A stretch of 8,627 nt of DNA from the NCBI GenBank assembly GCA_009692395.1, contig SHZG01000097.1, forward strand, positions 1-8,627. Reading direction: 5' to 3'. Numbering within the stretch: position 1 is the first letter of the stretch; every line of letters begins with the position of its first letter. The notes below the pieces were generated by a model. The model was given only the letters and a program-made list of their open reading frames with translations, had not been told where the DNA came from and made no database searches. This document shows, piece by piece, positions 1 through 7,493 of this stretch. Position numbers and translations under genes: made by a program. Origin of the DNA: Methylococcales bacterium. GTDB lineage: Bacteria > Pseudomonadota > Gammaproteobacteria > Methylococcales > Methylomonadaceae.

Positions 1-147
1 CAATGGCAAGAACGGTAAAGCCATTGTTTGCGCTGCCATGCGTAAGCTCATTCATCTTGCTTTTGGCGTTCTTAAATCAGGCAAGCCTTTTGACCCCAAA
101 TATGCAGGATAAATATGGCTTGCTTTTATTTAATCAAGACGGTATCT
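1..147 (+). mobile_element. 3' end of an IS110-family insertion sequence
   Basis: The window opens inside an IS110-type element: the tail of its transposase runs to the TAA at 110-112. About 35 nt of non-coding sequence follow, ending in AAGACGGTATCT near 147. IS110 elements lack classical terminal inverted repeats and recombine at a short core, often ending in CT, so placing the boundary at the CT of GGTATCT is inference. The short 3' flank suggests the IS110 rather than the IS1111 subgroup, whose long non-coding region lies on the 3' side. The left end and most of the element are outside the window. Confidence 0.6.
2..112 (+). CDS. IS110-family transposase, C-terminal fragment (partial, 5' end outside window)
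   Basis: The frame starting at base 2 reads N-G-K-N-G-K-A-I-V-C-A-A-M-R-K-L-I-H-L, then FGVLKSGKPFDPKY and a TAA stop at 110-112. The pattern of A-x-M-R-K-L-x-H-L followed by a G-V-L-K-S-G-K-P-F-D-P-x-Y tail is typical of the extreme C-terminus of IS110/IS116/IS902 transposases. These DEDD-type recombinases use a RuvC-like domain and a C-terminal serine to move a circular intermediate. Only the last 36 residues are visible, downstream of where the catalytic serine normally lies, so activity cannot be judged. The short frame beginning at the ATG at base 3 is an out-of-frame shadow. Confidence 0.75.
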   Translation, partial: NGKNGKAIVCAAMRKLIHLAFGVLKSGKPFDPKYAG

Positions 148-153
148 ATTATG

Positions 154-942
154 CTATTCATCATCAAAATCCTCATCACTCAAGTTTTCAATTTCAGTGG
201 GCGTTAAACCTGTCGATTGTATAATTATTTCCATAGTAATATTGGCAGCTAACAAATTGTTAGCCACTGTTTTTATGCCGTTATCGAATTTTTTCTCTCT
301 TGCCATGGTGTTATATTCTTCAATCATCCAATATCTTTCTTCGGGTGTTACTAAATTCTTGGCACACAATCAATGGTTCTTTGTAATTCAGGGCGGTGAT
401 AATTGGATTCATCTATATTTTCGGTCAAACTTTCATTAATGACTCGTAACCATTCTTGATAAGGTTCGGGCGTGGTTTCATTGACATATTTAGCCGCTAA
501 ATAAATCACTTTATGATGAATTTCATTCAATTTTTTGCCCTGTCTATTTTTTGGGTCAAAATCAATGACTGCTACATCGGTTTTATGCTTATCACCAGAT
601 GTTAAAACGACAATGGTATAAACGGTTAAATCAGGGCGATAGTGTTTGTAATTCTCTGCCTGCTCTAATAAAGCCACACAATGATAATGTAAGAAACGGC
701 CGTAATGGTCTGGGTGGTTATCATGCTGAATTTCTACAATAACGCGATTTTTTATCTTCTGCATCGCAATCAAACTCAACTTTGACATTACTTATTCCTT
801 GAGTGAATTGCTTTTCAGTTTCAACTTTATTAATGTCCAAATCAATGCCGATAATGTCTTTGACAAAGGCTTTGAATATATCCACTTGACCAAATGCTTT
901 TTTGAAAATTACGCCGTAACGTAAAGGGGCGACTTGTTTCAT
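154..942 (-). pseudogene. Rpn family PD-(D/E)XK nuclease / putative transposase, broken by two frameshifts
   Basis: Three consecutive minus-strand frames join into one protein of about 262 residues, near normal length for the Rpn/YhgA-like family. These nucleases promote RecA-independent recombination and are often annotated as transposases. The N-terminal part starts MKQVAPLRYGVIFKKAFGQ and reaches the catalytic Asp in VEFDCDAED. It shifts frame at an A6 run (748-753 on the plus strand) into NRVIVEIQHD, which holds the E-x-Q half of the active site, then FLHYHCVALLEQAE. A second shift near 362-372 leads into NLVTPEERYW and the acidic end SDEDFDDE. First and last parts share a frame, so the lesions are a +1 and a -1 that cancel. 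ATG 940-942 is preferred over the one at 952-954 because GAGA lies at suitable spacing before it. Its stop is only 7 bp from the inferred IS110 end. Confidence 0.8.
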
Positions 943-969
943 ACTGTTTCTCATGCACCAAATGGTTGA

Positions 970-1061
970 AAACGTTATTCATCATACTTCAAAACGGGGA
1001 ATGGGTTAGTAGGAATGACTGCCAGTCCTTTAAAGGACTGGCAGTCATAAAAATAACGTTT
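970..1061. repeat. 10-bp inverted repeat (AAACGTTATT) flanking the intergenic palindrome
   Basis: AAACGTTATT at 970-979 recurs as its reverse complement AATAACGTTT at 1052-1061. The two copies bracket the 34-bp palindrome but not symmetrically: 35 nt lie on one side and 3 nt on the other. They could be ends of a small non-autonomous element, paired regulatory half-sites (each contains the palindromic AACGTT), or chance in AT-rich sequence. Confidence 0.35.
1009..1048 (+). repeat. REP-like perfect palindrome with 5' GTAG
   Basis: Bases 1015-1031 (ATGACTGCCAGTCCTTT) are followed directly by their exact reverse complement at 1032-1048, giving a 34-bp perfect palindrome. Each arm also contains a smaller inverted repeat, GACT-GCC-AGTC and GACT-GGC-AGTC, so the strand can fold as one long hairpin or two short ones. 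GTAG at 1009-1012 lies two bases before the palindrome, the arrangement of REP elements mobilised by RAYT (TnpA-REP) transposases. It sits 31 nt past the macroglobulin stop. Neither strand has a T-run after the stem, so it is not a standard intrinsic terminator, though it could stabilise the mRNA 3' end. Confidence 0.6.
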
Positions 1062-1078
1062 CGTGTTTTTCATGGGCT

Positions 1079-4000
1079 CTATTTAACTGCCCCCACATCA
1101 TCCACAGTAATTTTCCCCGCGCTGGAATGGGCGCGTAGGGTGGGTTGATACATATCGCTGGCATAAATGGGTGGGACGGTAAATATTCCTGAGCTGATGG
1201 CTTTGATTTTGTATTCGTATTCAGCGAGTTCGTTGGTGATGCTGCCGTATAACACCACGCGGTCTTCACGAATATCAGCATATTGCGGTGTCCAGTTGCC
1301 GCCTGTTGATAAGCGGTCTTTCCACCATGATGAACCGTTATCAGCTTCTTCTGCGCCTTCACCTTCACTGTCTTGTTCGTCTTCGGTTTTGGCAACAGGC
1401 GTTTGTATTACCGCTTCAAAACCAGCGGGGAGCAGGTCCTGTACTACCAAGTCATTAATGGACTCGTGGTCGATGGCGCGGATGCGCAACTGCACAGTGA
1501 GTTCTTCACCTAACACTGCTTTCGTGACGGTGTCCCCTTTGGCATTCATATACACGCGGGTAATTTCCAAGCCATCGTGAACGTCGGCAGCGGGTGGCAG
1601 TTGGTCATAACCTGATTCTGATACTGCGTAATACAACTGTGCTGAGCTATCACCTGAGAAATGTAATTTCTTGGTGGTTTCAGGGAAACTGACACGCGGC
1701 GCGAAGTTCGCGGGTAGCGTTAAGGCTAGGTATTGTCCTGCGGCATCAATCGCGCTGATGGCTAATGATTGGGTAACATTAGGCGGCACAGCATCAACGT
1801 AAGCACCGTAAGCCTGTAATAAATAGGCAGATGAAAGGGTGTTGTAACGTTGTTCTGTCAAACCTTTGGCGATGTTTTGAAATACAGTCGGCGGCAGGGC
1901 TTGTAATCTGGCAGGGAAATGTTTTGCCAAAATGGTCAACGTCTGAGCATCGTGAATCATGGGGTCATAGTAGCCCTCATAGCTATAGGGTCTCTCTTTA
2001 CCCAGTTGGTTAATGGAGGTATTAATCAAGTCATTCGCTAAGGTTTGTTGTTGCAATAGTTGATAACTTGCCGCTAGATACACGGCGACTAAATCATTAC
2101 GCCATAAATCCTCTTTAAAATTGGCGCGTAAGTTTTCGCGTAAGCTGGACAGCATGGCGGTGGTGACAATGCCTTGACTGGTTAATAAATACGCCGCATA
2201 AGCCCGTATGCGCACCGCTTGCAATTCATTGGCAGGGCTTGCGGCTAGGGTTTGCAGGTAGCTGGTAGTTTTTTGCAGCATATCCTCAGGTATCGCGATG
2301 CCTGCGGCTTTGGCTTCCATTAATACGTTGGTCGCATAGACGGAGGAAAATTCATGCGCTTCGGGCGATGCACCCCATAAGCCAAAACCACCTTCGGCAT
2401 TTTGACGGGTGCGCAATACCGTAACCAGTCTTAGGAAATCAGCATCGGTACTTATAACGGCTTGTTGTTCGGTAAACTCAGGATGTTTGCTCAAGACCAG
2501 CATCGGGACGGCTTTGCTCATGAGTTGTTCGGTGCAACTGTGTTCAAAATTATCCAAATAACCAACCAAACCAGACACTGACACTAAAGGTAGCGGCGAA
2601 ATGCCCGCGCTGACTTTGCGCTGTTGTGGGTATAACACGCGGTCAATCGCAATGTCTTGTTGACCTGTAAAACTGCCAAACCGTAAATCGGCAATTTTAG
2701 GCGACGCAGGACGAACGCTCATGTCACTGTGCATGATACTGGTTTTGCCTGCTACTTTTGCGGTGAAGGTGAGCGTGGCATTGCCCAACACAGCGGCTGA
2801 ACCTGACGCGGCTTGCAGTTTAAAGGTGGTCACGCCTTCATGCCCTTCGGCAATCACCAGCGATTTTTTAGCGTCATCTTTAATAGTCAGTTGTGGCGGC
2901 ACGGTTAAAGTAATTTGTGCGGCGGCTTGTTCGCCTGAGCCTTGAACATGATTCGCCACCGAGACACTGACGGTAAATTCATCACTGGGGGCAATCATAT
3001 ACGGCGCGTTCGGTGTAACAATTAAATCACCGCGCACTTGGGTTTTATCGCTAACACTGGCGATGAGTGAATCATTCACAGCCACTGCCATGACGCGCAT
3101 AGTGCCGTTAAAAGTGTCAGGCACGGTGTAGGTGAATTCTTTTTCACCCACTAAATCAACAATACCCGACCAATACACCGCTGGTTTATCGTGTTTGCGT
3201 TTAAATGGATTTAAAAACGACGATTCATCTTCTTCCGCGTCACCCCCTGTGGCAGCCTGCATGAGTTTTCTAAATTCAGGCAGAATTAAATCCAGAATTT
3301 GCGTGGTATCGACTTCTAATTGGCGTTTTTTGAAAAAATGCCCTAATGGGTCGGGGTTTTCATAACGCGCCACTTGTAAAATACCTTCGTCCACCGCGAA
3401 TACGACCACGCGCGTGGGTTCTGGGCTACTGACTTTCATGGTCAATACTTCGCCGGGTTTAATCAGTTCGGGTACGGTGAGTTTTAAGGCTTCGGTATGG
3501 CGTGCCAGACTGATTTTAAACGGCGCGACACCATAAGACAGCGGACTCATGAAAATTTCATCAGAGCTGGGGTCGCGTATGTACTGCACGGAAACGTAGG
3601 CGTTACCCGTGAGTTCATGCGGCACTTGAATGTATTGAACAGAGGCTTGAGTATCAGCTTTAAACCATACGCTTTGATAGACTTTATCGCGTTCGATGGT
3701 GATTAAGCCTGCGCCTGTGTAAGGTGCGCGAATGTTGACGGCAATCAAATCGCCACCGTCATATTCGGCTTTATCTAAAGTTAATTGCAGTTCAGCATTG
3801 CGGTCTAAACTGCGCGATACATTACCCGCGCCTGCGACACTGTAATCAATACGGCTGAGCAGTAAACCGTCAGCATTACGCACGATGTAAGAATAATCAC
3901 CTGCGGTAGTGCTATCGAGGCTTAAATCGTAGCCTTCTTTGGCAATGACTAGCGGCTCTTTGCGTACGCTGATTTCTTTCGGGCGGGATTCGTATTTATA

Positions 4001-6949
4001 GGTGTTATCTTCTTGGCGCGTTAATACGGATAACACTTTACGTTCAACCAATTCCAGCGTGAGTTTGTCTGCCGCCATCGGTTGCACTTGTGGATTAATG
4101 GCTAATAACTGCGCGTGACGTTGGGCATTTTTAGCAACGAAATTTAACGCGCCATCGGCTTTGTAACCGACTAAAAACGGCATATCCGACACTAACGTTT
4201 CCGCTTCGGCGGCGACACTGCGTCCGCCTTGGGCTTCAAACGCACGCGTGAAAAAGCGCAGGTGATAAGTGGCTTTGGTGTATTTTTCCAAGCCTAAGGC
4301 AAATACTGCATCACCTTTAGTATCAGTTTCAGCCGCAGGCAGTTTTTCATCAAACCCTTCTTTGGCATAATGCGGGTCGAAGAAATTGTAATCTTTATAA
4401 CGTTTAAACGCGGGCAGGGCAGGTTTTAAGGTTATATTGGCTTCTACTTGCCGTGCTTCCGCTGGTGCGCCGTAGAGATTCTGCACATTGACGGTGACTT
4501 TTAAATCATCAGGATGCACCCAACCTTCCGACACGGGCTTGGAAAATGTCGCCGTAGTTTTAATGCGGTCGGGTTGAAATTCTTCAACTTTAACTTTGGT
4601 ATCACCCAAAAATTGATCGGTACGCCCGTCTTTAACGGTGTACAGACTAATATTGTAATTGCCTGTTGGCGAAGTTTCCAGCGTGTCATAAGACAGTTCG
4701 TTAAAACCGCCTGCTTCTAAATTAATTTTGCTGGTTTTGACAGTCAAGCCGCGCGAATCGGTGATTTCTGCTTGTAACGGAATACCCGTCATCGGCAGAT
4801 TCCATTGTGCGGTTTTGACTATCATGCCGATATGAAACGTATCACCAGGCCGATAAATACCACGGTCTGAAAATAAATAAACATTCAGTTGATTGGCATC
4901 TTTCGCATTGGCTTCCCCATCAATCGCAAACCGCGATAAATTCAGTTTTCGGTCTTCGCGTTCCATCGGTAGAAAACTGATGTCGCCTTGATATTTCACT
5001 AAATAAAACATCGGTTGGCGTTCACGTTCTAGCCCTGATAATTTTGCAAAACGCGCTTTGCCTTGGTCATCGGTGCGTCCGCTGAACAATACTAAACCAT
5101 TTTTACCGATAATATCGACTTCGGCTTGGGCTTGCGGTTTACCTGTTTGGATAGATTGCACGAACACCAGTTGTGAGCCGTCTTGTTCGGTTTTGACGAT
5201 AATGCCCAAGTCGGTGACTAAAATTAGGCGTTTATCGGTGGCTTCAGCGGGATCGTAATTATCGGGATTGGCTGGATCATAATTTTTGGCGGTGAGTAAA
5301 AAGATACCGCGTTTATTATTGCCATTGCTGTCGGTCATGTACGCGCTTAAATCGACAGGCTGGTAAGTGGGTATTCCCGCAGCTTGTTGGTCTAACGGTA
5401 ATGTAATTTCAAAGCGTTCTGCTAAATTGTCTTGTCCAAAATCGCCTAAAAATTCAGGATGGCTAAATTCACCATTGGTTTGTGAGATCAGATGTTGGAT
5501 TTGATCGGGCAGTACGCGCCCTAATTCCACTTTAACACCTAATAAATCTCGCGCCATTAAGGCAATTTTTTTCTCGCCGCTTAAAGTCAATAATGAGCCT
5601 TCGCCTAAAATATGTAGTTCTTTAGGGTAAGCAGGGACTGTTAGGGTACGGTATTCTGGTTCAGGCAGTTGATAACCGCCGAATGATTTTATATTTTTGT
5701 TTACCTTAATAAACAATTGTTGCCCGACATCGACTTGTAATTTAAAGCCGTGGGTTTGGGAAAATTCATGTTCCGCAGGGATGGCGTTTACGGGTAAACG
5801 CGTACTTTGCGTCAGTACATCAGGAGTCACTTCGTCAGGCGACCACGCATAAGGCTGAGTTGTCTCTGCATCGGGGTATTTTGCATTGTCACGCGGCAAT
5901 AACCAGACTTCCATTGCCTGTGCCATTTTCTGTTCATGCACTGGCATAGTGGTGTTCAACACTAAAATCTGTTCTTGCTGTTGGGTTTGCTTGTTGGGCA
6001 TCACCGTCAACTGCACATCATTAATAGCCAGCCCGTTATACAGACCAGGAACTGGAACGTTAGCAGTTAAGGGTTTGCGGTTAGTCGCACTTGAGTTGTC
6101 AGCATTGACATCCCCTGACACACTAAATACAACTTGCTGGTCATAAGCAGGAATCGGTAAAGACTCAGAATGCACAAACGCATTTAATTTTAATTTGTCA
6201 TAAATAACGGTGAAGGTAAGATTTTTATTTTGTTTTTCATCTTCAGCGCGGTTTTTTAGCGTCAATTTGATATTTTTTTCCAGCGATTTACTATCAACAG
6301 GCTGGCTAAATTTCAATTGAATAACTGCTTTTTTTAACACAGGGTCTTGTGGGTCTTGATAAAACTCTGATTTTTCCAACGTGGAAATAAACACAGGCGC
6401 GGCAAAGTCAAAATTCCATGTAGTTAATAAAATTTGCGGTGCGACGAATGTTTTTTCTAACGTAACGCCATACTTTTCGCCCACTGCCCATTCTTTATCA
6501 GGGCGAAATTCCAGTGTTGTATCATCTGTCCAATGCCAATGTCCTGCCACTTTTGGGCTGATACTAATGCCGTCAGTGACATCTTTATCAACTAAGGCTA
6601 ACGGAGCGACTGAACCTGCAAACGTCACCACTAACGGATGGGGCGGCTCTTGTTTTTCAATAGCCGCCCGTTCAGGTGCTGTCACGGTAAAATCCACCGT
6701 GACAGGTTTAGGTCGCGCTTGCCACCAGTGATAACCAAACCAGCTGCCCGTACCAATAAGGAGGATGGCTGATAAGACAACTAGGGCAATGATGGGTTTT
6801 TGCCGAATCGTATCAAAACGACTCAGCAACCAAAGCTTAATTGCACTAAACCACTTGGGCTGTTGCCATTGAATAATACCGAATAAACTCACTAATCCTT
6901 GCAGAAGAGTGTTAAAAAAAACGCCTAGAAATGTAGTGAGCTTGTTCAT
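1079..6949 (-). CDS. Alpha-2-macroglobulin family protein with thioester motif, inner-membrane anchored
   Basis: This 1956-residue protein is a bacterial alpha-2-macroglobulin, a periplasmic protease trap that is cleaved in a bait region and then links covalently to the attacker through a thioester. The N-terminus has basic and aromatic residues, then one membrane helix at about 53-72, placing the rest in the periplasm. The MG2 signature GIYRPGD lies at 697-703, the central A2M domain begins at about 1258 (W-S-G-I-V-D then YTVPDTFNGTMRV), and the thioester motif C-T-E-Q is at 1472-1475. A helical toroid follows to about 1760, then a C-terminal MG domain with an acidic insert near 1854-1872. 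I see no other cysteine, so there is no lipobox. It is longer than E. coli YfhM (about 1650 residues). The ATG at 6947-6949 is preferred over an in-frame TTG five codons upstream, although its ribosome site is weak. No pbpC is adjacent; a small membrane protein is upstream instead. Confidence 0.93.
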   Translation of the reverse strand: MNKLTTFLGVFFNTLLQGLVSLFGIIQWQQPKWFSAIKLWLLSRFDTIRQKPIIALVVLSAILLIGTGSWFGYHWWQARPKPVTVDFTVTAPERAAIEKQEPPHPLVVTFAGSVAPLALVDKDVTDGISISPKVAGHWHWTDDTTLEFRPDKEWAVGEKYGVTLEKTFVAPQILLTTWNFDFAAPVFISTLEKSEFYQDPQDPVLKKAVIQLKFSQPVDSKSLEKNIKLTLKNRAEDEKQNKNLTFTVIYDKLKLNAFVHSESLPIPAYDQQVVFSVSGDVNADNSSATNRKPLTANVPVPGLYNGLAINDVQLTVMPNKQTQQQEQILVLNTTMPVHEQKMAQAMEVWLLPRDNAKYPDAETTQPYAWSPDEVTPDVLTQSTRLPVNAIPAEHEFSQTHGFKLQVDVGQQLFIKVNKNIKSFGGYQLPEPEYRTLTVPAYPKELHILGEGSLLTLSGEKKIALMARDLLGVKVELGRVLPDQIQHLISQTNGEFSHPEFLGDFGQDNLAERFEITLPLDQQAAGIPTYQPVDLSAYMTDSNGNNKRGIFLLTAKNYDPANPDNYDPAEATDKRLILVTDLGIIVKTEQDGSQLVFVQSIQTGKPQAQAEVDIIGKNGLVLFSGRTDDQGKARFAKLSGLERERQPMFYLVKYQGDISFLPMEREDRKLNLSRFAIDGEANAKDANQLNVYLFSDRGIYRPGDTFHIGMIVKTAQWNLPMTGIPLQAEITDSRGLTVKTSKINLEAGGFNELSYDTLETSPTGNYNISLYTVKDGRTDQFLGDTKVKVEEFQPDRIKTTATFSKPVSEGWVHPDDLKVTVNVQNLYGAPAEARQVEANITLKPALPAFKRYKDYNFFDPHYAKEGFDEKLPAAETDTKGDAVFALGLEKYTKATYHLRFFTRAFEAQGGRSVAAEAETLVSDMPFLVGYKADGALNFVAKNAQRHAQLLAINPQVQPMAADKLTLELVERKVLSVLTRQEDNTYKYESRPKEISVRKEPLVIAKEGYDLSLDSTTAGDYSYIVRNADGLLLSRIDYSVAGAGNVSRSLDRNAELQLTLDKAEYDGGDLIAVNIRAPYTGAGLITIERDKVYQSVWFKADTQASVQYIQVPHELTGNAYVSVQYIRDPSSDEIFMSPLSYGVAPFKISLARHTEALKLTVPELIKPGEVLTMKVSSPEPTRVVVFAVDEGILQVARYENPDPLGHFFKKRQLEVDTTQILDLILPEFRKLMQAATGGDAEEDESSFLNPFKRKHDKPAVYWSGIVDLVGEKEFTYTVPDTFNGTMRVMAVAVNDSLIASVSDKTQVRGDLIVTPNAPYMIAPSDEFTVSVSVANHVQGSGEQAAAQITLTVPPQLTIKDDAKKSLVIAEGHEGVTTFKLQAASGSAAVLGNATLTFTAKVAGKTSIMHSDMSVRPASPKIADLRFGSFTGQQDIAIDRVLYPQQRKVSAGISPLPLVSVSGLVGYLDNFEHSCTEQLMSKAVPMLVLSKHPEFTEQQAVISTDADFLRLVTVLRTRQNAEGGFGLWGASPEAHEFSSVYATNVLMEAKAAGIAIPEDMLQKTTSYLQTLAASPANELQAVRIRAYAAYLLTSQGIVTTAMLSSLRENLRANFKEDLWRNDLVAVYLAASYQLLQQQTLANDLINTSINQLGKERPYSYEGYYDPMIHDAQTLTILAKHFPARLQALPPTVFQNIAKGLTEQRYNTLSSAYLLQAYGAYVDAVPPNVTQSLAISAIDAAGQYLALTLPANFAPRVSFPETTKKLHFSGDSSAQLYYAVSESGYDQLPPAADVHDGLEITRVYMNAKGDTVTKAVLGEELTVQLRIRAIDHESINDLVVQDLLPAGFEAVIQTPVAKTEDEQDSEGEGAEEADNGSSWWKDRLSTGGNWTPQYADIREDRVVLYGSITNELAEYEYKIKAISSGIFTVPPIYASDMYQPTLRAHSSAGKITVDDVGAVK

Positions 6950-6991
6950 TGGAATGACTCGCAAAAGTTAAAACTGGGATTGTTTAATTAC

Positions 6992-7300
6992 TTATAAAAA
7001 CTTTTTTGCCGCTGGCGCGTTGTCTGGTGTTGGTACGGGTACAGGTGTAGGCACTGGCACAGCGGCAGGAGGCGCATTGGCATCTTTGGGGACGATTATT
7101 TTAGCCTCTTGTGCTAATTTTTCGCGTCTAATACCTTCACCATAAAAAGTAAAAGTAATCATAATAAGGACAGTGGCTGTCCCCATAATCATAAATCTAG
7201 TGGGCTTTTCCACAAAGAATAAAGGCCATTTAGGTGTGTACATACCAAGAAGAAAAAAGCACGCTGTCAATGCAGCTAAGTTAAAAGCGAAAAATACCAT
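6992..7300 (-). CDS. Small two-helix membrane protein with proline-rich tail, unknown function
   Basis: I do not recognise this 102-residue protein. It has a hydrophobic segment at residues 2-20, a short loop with the pattern P-K-W-P-L-F-F then K-P-T-R, and a second hydrophobic segment at about 36-53. A charged stretch (GIRREKLAQEAK) and a Pro/Ala/Val tail follow, with VPVPTP repeated twice at 81-92. The ATG at 7298-7300 has an AGGT ribosome site 8 nt upstream, a convincing start. Its TAA is 42 bp before the macroglobulin ATG on the same strand with no visible terminator, so the two are probably co-transcribed. It may be a membrane partner of the macroglobulin, but that rests only on position. 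Positive charges flank both sides of the second helix, so topology is unclear. Confidence 0.8.
   Translation of the reverse strand: MVFFAFNLAALTACFFLLGMYTPKWPLFFVEKPTRFMIMGTATVLIMITFTFYGEGIRREKLAQEAKIIVPKDANAPPAAVPVPTPVPVPTPDNAPAAKKFL
7025..7060 (-). repeat. Duplicated VPVPTP hexapeptide-coding unit
   Basis: Two adjacent 18-bp units in the small membrane protein gene both encode VPVPTP. They use partly different codons (GTG CCA GTG CCT ACA CCT against GTA CCC GTA CCA ACA CCA), so the peptide is kept while the DNA has diverged. Confidence 0.7.
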
Positions 7301-7335
7301 TTATAGTTACCTGTTGATGTTAATTTGAGATTATT

Positions 7336-7364
7336 ATTGTACTGAATTGCTGTTTGCAGTTGTG
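7336..7364 (-). promoter_or_regulatory. Possible promoter of the small membrane protein / macroglobulin operon
   Basis: Read on the minus strand, TACAAT (7341 to 7336) is a good -10 candidate lying 36 bp before the ATG at 7300. The hexamer at the standard 17-bp spacing, CACAAC (7364 to 7359), is a poor -35. The call rests on the -10 match and its position at the head of the operon; an activator-dependent promoter is possible. Confidence 0.22.
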
Positions 7365-7419
7365 ATTTGCAAATAGGCTCAATTGGTTACACTCTATTCT
7401 AGCATTTAGCGGTTTTGTT

Positions 7420-7449
7420 TTATCAAAGTTGGTTTTATTGTTTTATACA
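7420..7449 (+). promoter_or_regulatory. Possible promoter of the former qmcA-nfeD operon
   Basis: TTATCA at 7420-7425 and TATACA at 7444-7449 each match four of six sigma-70 consensus bases and are 18 bp apart, 45 bp before the qmcA start. The rest of 7301-7493 is AT-rich divergent upstream sequence in which I see no clear operator or RNA gene. Confidence 0.3.
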
Positions 7450-7483
7450 CGATGCCATTGTGGCAGTGTTTATTCAAGAAACT

Positions 7484-7489
7484 AGGGGG
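7484..7489 (+). promoter_or_regulatory. Ribosome binding site deciding the qmcA start
   Basis: AGGGGG lies 4 nt before the ATG at 7494. It favours that codon over the in-frame ATG at 7452, and the product then begins MGGFVIVFFIFAVV, matching the usual hydrophobic N-terminus of QmcA. Confidence 0.65.
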
Positions 7490-7493
7490 CTTT

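Noticed and set aside
3..224. 73-codon plus-strand frame at the left edge
   Set aside because: It is out of frame with the clear IS110 transposase tail and runs antisense into the Rpn pseudogene.
748..753. Programmed frameshift at the A6 run in the Rpn gene
   Set aside because: The required shift is +1 (or -2), not the usual -1 slip on A6. A second, non-homopolymeric frameshift downstream would still break the protein.
1015..1048. Palindrome as an intrinsic terminator for the macroglobulin operon
   Set aside because: The stem is strong, but no T-run follows it on either strand; the A/T-rich stretch precedes it in the minus direction.
1045..1395. 116-codon minus-strand frame overlapping the macroglobulin 3' end
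   Set aside because: It lies in another frame of a well-supported gene, has low-complexity content and shows no recognisable motif.
6949..6964. TTG at 6962-6964 as the macroglobulin start
   Set aside because: An ATG lies five codons later, TTG is a rare start and no ribosome site precedes it.
7452..7493. ATG at 7452 as the qmcA start
   Set aside because: It adds 14 residues unlike family N-termini and lacks a ribosome site, while AGGGGG precedes the ATG at 7494.
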